Below, in pieces: positions 57,463 to 64,000 of a DNA stretch of 64,000 bases (within the stretch, counting starts at the first letter, position 1; every line of letters starts with the position of its first letter). A program made the translations under genes and the position numbers. Under the pieces are notes generated by a model. That model searched no databases, was not told the origin of the DNA, and saw nothing but the letters and a program-made list of their open reading frames with translations. Source of the DNA: Puccinia triticina (lineage: Eukaryota; Basidiomycota; Pucciniomycetes; Pucciniales; Pucciniaceae); NCBI RefSeq assembly GCF_026914185.1, contig NC_070560.1, forward strand, positions 6,873,501 to 6,937,500, read 5' to 3'.

Positions 57463-58007
57463 AGTTGATGTAATTGCAGGAAGAAAATGTGAGAAACGTA
57501 GTCTTGATGCCGCAAAGTTTTGATTGTAAAGCAGAATTTAAGAATGTAAATCAAAGGGAGTTAGCTAATGATCTCCTCATAAAGCAAAGAGTGAAGCAAG
57601 TTAACTCCAAAGGGTGTCACAGACCAGCTGCACAGCTGAAATAATTAGGGAGGGGGGGGCAAAGCTAAAAGAAAATTGTGGAATGGACTTACCTGGGTTT
57701 GTGACCAAATCCAAAGGACGGAAGCGGAGCAATTGATTGGGCAAGAATTCAAGTTCAAGCAGGAATTGATTTGAAATTGAGAGGCGCCTAAATAATTTGT
57801 TAGCCAGTAGAGGATCAAAGGTTTTTTTTGTGTAGTTTTCGAAGTAGGAGTTGAGCCACCGAGATGAGAGGGTGAGTGCCGGGGGCTTGGACCGGACGGA
57901 CCGGATTACGCCCACGAAGGTTTCACGGATTAGCGGGCACGGGAAAGGCCCGTATGGGTCGCGAAGTGCGAAGTACTTGTGGTGTATGTAAATGGGGGGA
58001 GAGTGTG
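57463..58007. promoter_or_regulatory. Upstream region of the element 2 partner gene
   Basis: About 545 bp between the partner gene's ATG and the right TIR. It contains a run of G at about 57648-57657, plausible splice signals (TTACCTGGG near 57690) that may mark a 5' UTR intron, and the inner, weaker part of the terminal inverted similarity (57870-58007). No separate gene is supported. Confidence 0.4.
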
Positions 58008-58112
58008 GCACCCTTGCGCGAGATTCGCTGAGGCACACCATTGGCTACTACATAGGCTCCCGCGGGACCTCACGGTCGCTATGTAGTAGGGTGTATACAG
58101 TAGGTTGTGGTG
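58008..58112 (-). repeat. Right terminal inverted repeat of KDZ element 2 (105 bp)
   Basis: Mirror image of 45155-45259, including the CTACTACATAG / CTATGTAGTAG hairpin, ending GGTTGTGGTG next to the TSD copy AGAAAGAG. Confidence 0.9.
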
Positions 58113-58279
58113 AGAAAGAGAGGAAAGGAGGAACAACCGGATCTGAAGAGAAAGAGATAAAGACAAGGTTCACGGAAGCATACGATGACGACATAAACGG
58201 TTAAGAAAGACGTCATGAATCATGCGCAATGTTATCCGATTACAAAAGCCAAGGAGATCCAACGCCAATCATCCTGTTA

Positions 58280-58742
58280 GCAATGGTGGGCCGCTACGCT
58301 ACACTACGCTACAGGGCCACTTAGTGTTAGCGTAGCGGCAAAAAGCGCCCGCTCATTTTGAGTAGCGTTAGCGCGCTGTTAGCGCCGCTACGCTGCGCTA
58401 CGTTTCAGCGGCGCTAACAGCGCGCCAATTGTATGTTAGTGTTAGCGCGCCACTACAGTCACTACGCTACGCTACGCTACGCTACAGCGCTTTTAGCGGA
58501 AAAAAAGGCCTTTTTTTCAGCTGAAAGCACTGTGGCGTACCGTAGCGCGCGCTCTTTTGCGCCCTGCGTGTGTAGCGTTAGCGCAATTGCGCGCATCTGC
58601 GCTAACGCTACGCTAACAGCTAAATTAGCTGCGCACCCTTTGCGCGTAGCATTAGCGCAGAAAGGCGCAATTCCGCTAACGCTACGCTAAAAGTTAGCGG
58701 AATTCCGCTACGCTACGGTTAGCGTAGCTGGCCCACCGTTGC
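58280..58742. mobile_element. MITE of about 463 bp built from GCTACGCTA repeats
   Basis: Ends GCAATGGTGGGCC at 58280 and, inverted, GCAACGGTGGGCC ending at 58742, with TGTTA on both sides (58275-58279, 58743-58747), a tentative 5-bp TSD. The interior is full of GCTACGCTA, TAGCGTTAGC and GCGCTAACAGCGCG words that pair with each other in many ways. No gene. Confidence 0.65.
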
Positions 58743-59582
58743 TGTTAGTCAGCTTAACAAATAACACATAAAGCACGTGTTAATCCATAATCAACAAGAT
58801 ATTTGTTACAATCAAGTCACCAAACCAATACAATCCATGGTATTGTATTGCCAATACATTCTGATACAATACAACACAATTTACAAGTGTATTGCTGGGA
58901 GGGGCCATTGGATTGAGCGCCAATTGCCCAGACAAGGTGTTGTTTTTTTAGATACAATACCACCGTATTGTCTCTTTTTTTCAATACAATACATGGTATT
59001 AAATTCTGATGCATCAAAAAAACAATACTATACATAGTATTGGCCAATACCAATCCTGTGTTGTATTGTTTCACCGTTGCAAAAACCTATGAATACCTTT
59101 TATACTCATTTGGGATTCAAGGGATATTCTGAAGCAATATGCCCTCAAGGACTGGGCAGTCAGGTGGGCTGAGGCCGGCGGACAAGAGTTGAAGTTTTTG
59201 AAATTTCTCCCCCTAGGTTGGTTGTAAGTCCCTCCTTTGGAGGGTTGCTTCGCGACAGCGCTTACACGCCTCCGGGACTTGGCTAAGCTTGATTGAGATC
59301 AATGAACGCGCCGCCATGGCATGCCCATCGTTGGCACAGGAGTACTAGTGCCCACCGTGACTCCGTGGGACAGTCCCGAGCACGCGTTGACGAAAGCGCC
59401 ATAGAGGTGGCAGCGGATGTGGTCCCAGTTGTTTTGATATAGGGTTGAGTATGACTCACTATTAGCACAAGGCACAAAAATGATACACGTGGTTTCCCCT
59501 CATTTGATTTCGATGTTGCAAGGTTGTACATACAATTGATGTCTACGTGATGCAGGAAAGATTATGGACCTAGATCAAGACT
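58743..59582. other. 3' flank of the SNM1-like gene with AATACAATAC-type repeats
   Basis: From 58835 to 59065 the word AATACAATAC and its mirror GTATTGTATT occur many times in both orientations, suggesting another worn foldback element related to the phrases at 44870-44930. From 59066 to 59582 nothing is recognised; a convergent transcript end is expected near 59583. Confidence 0.45.
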
Positions 59583-62412
59583 TTAGATAGTAGTAGTACG
59601 CAGGATTGCTTTTACGCCTAATTGGCTCCAGTACGAGGTTTTTGCTCTGAGATCAGTCAACTTAACGATAGAATTTCGAACCTTAATCCAGAGAAGAAGC
59701 GGGTCATTGGGATTATCAATGATGATTATGCTGGAAGAAGATTCCGAAAGACTTTCGGTATCAGAGGTGCGATCAATTGCACCGATGGACTTCTTTCTTC
59801 TCTTCGATTTGTGACTATCATCATGATATTCATACTCAAGCCGATTCCGTACTTGCTCATATTCATGAAGTTGTTCAGCCAATTCGCTCGCCTTGAGGGC
59901 ACGTTGGCGATGAAGCACCTGAAGCTTAGCAGCACATTTTGATAACAATCGTTTTTCGCAACAAAGATCGAAGCCACTCGAGCTAGATCTGGATTCAGAT
60001 AAGTTTGTTGGAACAAGCTCTGCCGGGCTGCTTGGCGGGTCTTGAAACGGCGGCAAATCTTTTCTTACTGTTGAGGGTGGTGTACTGGCAATGCGAGAGA
60101 TATAAGCGAGATCCAGAGGAATTTGCGTGGTCCTGGACGAATGTCGAGAAATTATTGCTTCTTGCGGCGCACGACTTGCTTCTTCAGACGTGTAACTGGC
60201 TTCTTCATAGGTGTGCCGTGCTCCTTGGAGCGCACGATCAACTTCTCCAGCTGTGCCCTGTCTAATAGATCCGGACGTTTCAGATGATTCCTCTAGGTTG
60301 GTTCGGCACGTTTCAGATGATTGGTATCGCTGTGTTTCTGGTTCTGTTTCTGAGTCAGAAGCGTCCGTTTGCGAGCCACACGATCTCTCTTCGACGGAAA
60401 ATTCAATTTCGGTGGGTCCAGGAGGCACTGAACAATCTAGATTTTTGGCGGATGATGGACCTCCTAAAAACTGGGCTGCTTTGTGCTTATCATGCAGCGT
60501 GGTTGTTGGAAAGTTTTGTTCCCGTATCGATTGATTTTTTGGCGATTCACAATCGAGCTTCTCATATTTCTTAAAAAACTTTTCCAAGCTGTCGAAATGT
60601 GAATCTTTCCAATCCAAAAGATCAATAGACGTGATGTTATTCGCGAGTTTTTTCTTATGGCGGTGTTCGTAATCTTTTATGAATCGGGTAGTTTGCTTTT
60701 GCATCTCTTCAGCAAATCCGGAATCCAGCAGAGAGCCAAATAACTTTGGGATTGCGTAAAACTCGATGAATCCGGTATCCGCAGACGTCGTATTGGGGAA
60801 GATGCGCTTAGGTCGAAATGCCGATATGAAATTTAAGATCTCCTTGAACGACGAATGGCGGGTCAATGGGCAAAGCTACATAGTCAACAATCACCGATCA
60901 TTAAAAGCAATGTTAATCAATGATCTACCACATTAGTCAAGATATTACAAATGTGAAAGTCACCAGTAATGTCGGCCAGGGGTCATGCTTTGATTTGGGG
61001 TTCTTCGAGGAATGTCGGGCGGCCTCAGCCAGTTGAATATCAAGATCTGCCTTCCATGAGCTCCATTGCTGAGTCGTGAATTCAGAAGGATTGACGCATA
61101 CAATCCGAGGCTCTTGGTGTCTTGCGCCTCTTGTTTCGGTCCCAGAGTTGGGAGACTGAGGCTCCGGAGATTTTTGACTTATGTCGAAAACTTGGGAGCA
61201 CCGCCGAGTTCTTTCACAAGCATGGAACCTGCTCACTTTCGGTCTAAGCGTCACGTGAGCTGACAAGAGAGGAAAGTGCTTTTTGAACATAGGTTGGGTA
61301 TATATTTGGTGCTTGTATTGATCTACGTGAATCTGAGTCCAATCGTGAATTGTTAAGTCCAAGTAAATTCTTCAAGCTCTGCCAAATTGCTTGAGTGTTG
61401 TGTAAACCCACCAGAGTTTTGAAGTGGGTGATGATACGTTGAAGCAACTCTTCGTATCCCCACGTCCAAGAATTAATGAAGAATCTGGTATCATCGGGAT
61501 ATGTCGACATCATTTCAATCGTGATCTTGATCGCGTCTTCCTGTTTAGAATGAGCATAGAAGTGAGAAGAAAGGTCAATCAGTTAGGTGATGACTGCGAG
61601 TATATCCGAGAAGATGCTCACACCTTTGTCAAGACATCGAACTTGGTTAGTAAACTAGATGTATCCAAATAGATGTTGTCCAATTGGGTGAAGGGGAGAG
61701 AGGGTTTGGCTTTGGAATCGGACGGAGGTTGATGGCTGATCATTTTAGGCGATCTTTCATCTTGATGGTTCAGGCCGGGAGGTGGTCTTATAAGTCGCTG
61801 GTTTATCCCTTGAGGTGAAACGACGAAGGGTGCGAGTTGAGGCTCTTTGGTCAACGACTCCACCCACCATGGCTCAGCACGAATATCACCGGTGTATAGA
61901 ACGTTGCGATTCGACATTTGGATTAAAAACATTGCAGAGCCTGGACAATGGTTAGCTGGAATAAGTGTGACGCGACAGTTGCTGTGACCTTCAATGTTCA
62001 CTGGAATATCCTCAGGTTCGTAGGGTTTCAGAGCTATTAGGAGACCTACACCGCCGGACTGCTTTGGAAGTAGATTTCTGTAAGTCCGGACCATCTTTCC
62101 ATTTCGAACACCATCAGCTTCATTTACGCGAGCTTTAACTGGTCGAATATTTAGGACGATTGATTTTGTGAGCTCCGAACAGTAGATCATTGAGCCGTCG
62201 AATTTATCGAGGCCAGCCATATGGTCCGAATGAGCATGGGACAAGAGATAAACCACCGAAGATCGACATTTCAGTGGAAGCCGGTCATTTTGTTGGAAGT
62301 TATCCACGCGAACCAGACCATCGAATTCACGAACTGGGAGTCAGAGATGTTTAGCAATCGTTCAACATCACGGGTAAACGGAAGACTGACTAAAGCCATC
62401 GAATGTCGACAT
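59583..62412 (-). CDS. SNM1/PSO2/Artemis-family DNA-repair nuclease
   Basis: Five exons, 62412-62391, 62333-61624, 61540-61412, 61332-60964 and 60875-59583, join in phase to 840 residues. The start MSTFDGFIREFDGLVRVDNF is in the right place for the family. Metallo-beta-lactamase motifs: LLSHAHSDHMAGL (HxHxDH, metal binding), PANHCPGSAMFL and VLYTGDIRAEPW. The beta-CASP part shows NIYLDTS, KIHVD-type HVDQYKHQIY, SRFHACERTRRC and PLTRHSSFKEILNFISAFRP. The first about 400 residues are therefore a complete catalytic unit. The remaining half is Ser/Glu-rich and probably disordered. Family members process DNA ends or interstrand crosslinks in the nucleus; the N-terminus and FHACERxRRC recall Artemis more than yeast Pso2. 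It is divergently paired with RPS16, 284 bp apart. Confidence 0.88.
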
Positions 62413-62696
62413 CGTTGATTGAGCTTGAAGGGGACGCGGAGTTGGCCATCGGAAGTGCCCGGGCTACACAACGCGCGACATGTGTGGGGGGCCTCGCGGA
62501 GCTCGCTGGCGCCGGAGCCGGGCGCGGGTGCGTGTTGCGCAACGAGTGTAAGTGCCGGTTCGACCCCCGGATCGAAGAGATCAAATGGAGTTAGGGCTAT
62601 AGTGAGACTGCGGCGCATCCTCGCCTGCCGCTCCCCTTTGGGTCTATGGTCGGCTACCGGCTTCCGCGTGCCGCTGCCCCTCCGTCCCCCATCAAG
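62413..62696. promoter_or_regulatory. Shared divergent promoter region, SNM1-like gene / RPS16
   Basis: Only 284 bp separate the two start codons, so both promoters must lie here unless 5' UTR introns exist. The stretch is GC-rich in its middle (about 62460-62545), with CT-rich sequence just before the RPS16 start, a common feature of ribosomal-protein promoters. No TATA box is evident. Confidence 0.5.
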
Positions 62697-63463
62697 ATGT
62701 CGACTTCACAGAGCGTCCAAACCTTCGGAAAGAAGAAAACCGCTACCGCCGTTGCCTTCTGCAAGGTAAGCAACCCGCCTGACCAACTAATCGAGCAAGA
62801 CTGCGAGTCTGACTGTCTGAAGATGCGTTTCTAGGATGGCAAAGGACTCATCCGAATCAACGGAACTCCCATCGCCCTCGTTCAACCTGAAATCCTCCGT
62901 TACAAGGTCTACGAGCCCATCCTGATCGCTGGTGCCGATGTATGTTGTCTTCGGCCACCCAAACCACATCTCGTCAACATTCTCGCACTCTAATGCTCTG
63001 CGTTACCTTGATCTTACAAGGCATTCTCCAAGCTTGACATCCGGGTCCGAGTCACCGGTGGTGGTCACACTTCGCAAGTCTATGCCATCCGACAAGCCTT
63101 GGCCAAGGCCGTCGTAGCGTTCTATGCCAAGTACTATGGTAAGACCCCTCTCGGCTCATACATGCATCACCCGTTTCCATTTTGCCAACGCAACTTGCTC
63201 GCAAATCATCCTGCGCCTCAGACGCTGCCTCCGCTCTCGCTCTCCGAAAAGTGCTCATTCAGTACGACCGAACCCTCCTCGTCGCTGACCCCCGACGGAT
63301 GGAACCCAAGAAATTTGGTGGAAAGGGTGCCCGTGCCCGCTTCCAGAAATCGTTGAGTCCTATCCCACTACGTACTCCACTGGCCCTATGCATTCTTGCA
63401 TACCCCTCATTGAATACTAACATCGACTTCACTCATCATTACTCTTACTCCAGTTACCGTTAA
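62697..63463 (+). CDS. RPS16: 40S ribosomal protein S16 (uS9)
   Basis: Five exons, 62697-62765, 62835-62939, 63021-63138, 63222-63351 and 63454-63463, join in phase to 143 residues, the normal length. Family blocks: [70 protein letters not shown], and the C-terminal [11 protein letters not shown]. The last Arg contacts initiator tRNA in the small-subunit P site, and the last exon encodes only SYR and the stop. It is intron-rich, as usual for basidiomycete ribosomal-protein genes. No anomaly seen. Confidence 0.95.
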
Positions 63464-64000
63464 ATCCGCGCGGACTCATGTTGCCAATTTTTATGTCTAC
63501 ATCTCCACATGTGCCATGCAATCAATCCCCTGGTCGATCATGATCTCCACAAATCAACAGTTCCCTCCCCCATAGACACCTTCATGAACTGTCTACACCG
63601 CCACCCGGCCATCAAGGCGGGTGAGCTCCTAGCTCCATCTCCATATGTACTCGTTATAAAGCAGAGAGCCCACTTCATGGCGCCTGCAGACGCGGGAGCA
63701 TGCCGTCGAAGAGCACGTCTACCTCGCATCCCCATAGGTGCCCTGAGGCCATCGCCCAAACAGATGTCCCAACAATCTCAGCATGGACGCCCGGGGGATA
63801 TCCCGCCCTGGCGCCCTGAGCTCGCCCCCCCTGCGCCTCGGTCGGGTTGGCGCCCATATGGGCTGCCCTAGGTGCGCCACCAGAGATGGCCGCAGGGCGT
63901 GGCTGGATGGCGTCCTGGCGGCGTGTGGCAGAACGGCGCCATCAGGGCGTCCGGCTACTGCGGGGCCCTGGTGGCGTCCGGTCGGCCGCCCTCCTGACAT
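63464..64000. other. 3' flank of RPS16 and GC-rich edge of the window
   Basis: AT-richer to about 63640, then GC-rich with repeated words such as GGCGTCC, GGCGCC and GCCCTG in both orientations (63680-64000). A minus-strand frame open to the window edge is Arg/Pro/Gly-rich and looks like a by-product of the composition. It may be the start of another repeat; no gene is supported. Confidence 0.45.

Larger units (their letters stand above)
45155..58112. mobile_element. KDZ transposon, element 2 (12,958 bp)
   Basis: The left end CACCACAACCTACTGTATAC and the right end are mirror images, and the flanks carry the perfect 8-bp duplication AGAAAGAG (45147-45154, 58113-58120). Inside are the transposase (+, left) and the HMG-like partner gene (-, right), converging as in element 1 but in reversed orientation. 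The 6.4 kb between them holds a 750-bp foldback, GC-rich repeat clusters, and fragments of host-type genes. The transposase has at least three stops, so the copy is not autonomous by itself, although its partner gene looks open. Confidence 0.9.

Noticed and set aside
13238..58112. The whole interval between the outer ends of the two KDZ elements as one giant composite transposon
   Set aside because: Each element has its own matching TIR pair and its own TSD; the outer ends do not match each other.
62536..62580. GGTTCGACCCCCGG, resembling a tRNA T-arm / B box
   Set aside because: The T-stem does not form with a 7-base loop, and no D-arm, anticodon arm or acceptor stem can be drawn upstream. 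It lies in the divergent promoter.

Overview
This window reads as nuclear DNA of a rust fungus (Pucciniales, Basidiomycota). That is an inference from three things: short spliceable introns of about 50-120 bp, very transposon-rich intergenic DNA with KDZ-type transposases, and basidiomycete-like housekeeping proteins. No database was searched, so the species is not claimed.

Host genes sit at the edges and in small islands. From left to right: the last exons of an unknown membrane protein (1-250); a thymine/uracil mismatch DNA glycosylase (TDG/Mug family, 9075-10781, +); a tail-anchored membrane protein (23954-24702, +); a mitochondrial protein resembling Sls1 (26494-28764, +); the mitochondrial glycine carrier Hem25/SLC25A38 (29223-30437, +); a second small membrane-anchored protein (33464-33874, +); an AT-rich hypothetical gene (42145-44013, -); and a divergent pair, an SNM1/Artemis-type DNA-repair nuclease (62412-59583, -) and ribosomal protein S16 (62697-63463, +).

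The centre is dominated by two large DNA transposons of the KDZ (Kyakuja-Dileera-Zisupton) group. Element 1 spans 13238-23844 (10.6 kb) and element 2 spans 45155-58112 (13.0 kb). Each starts CACC and ends GGTG, has terminal inverted repeats of 142 or 105 bp, and is flanked by a perfect 8-bp target-site duplication (CCCTTCAG; AGAAAGAG). Both have the same plan: a transposase gene reading inward from one end and a second conserved gene reading inward from the other, so the two genes converge. The second gene looks HMG-box-like in its middle and is homologous between the elements. Both transposase copies carry in-frame stops. The partner gene is broken in element 1 and looks open in element 2. 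Element 2 also carries decayed fragments of two host-type genes, a TRP/FLC channel piece fused in frame to a REI1-like ribosome-biogenesis factor.

Around and inside these lie smaller elements whose borders can be read directly: a 1,266-bp element with 8-bp TSD (7526-8791); two 183-bp copies of one TA-inserting MITE (7979-8161, 31610-31792), the second lodged inside a 571-bp palindromic element; a nested stack of Harbinger-like MITEs (24707-26177); a 997-bp Mutator-like element with 9-bp TSD that splits an older reading frame (34551-35547); a 3,260-bp element with 8-bp TSD (35856-39115) that contains a solo LTR with 5-bp TSD (38227-38597); a 750-bp foldback (49137-49887); and a 463-bp MITE (58280-58742). 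Several repeat clusters built from short palindromes recur at distant places. No RNA genes, CRISPR arrays or viral genes were recognised.
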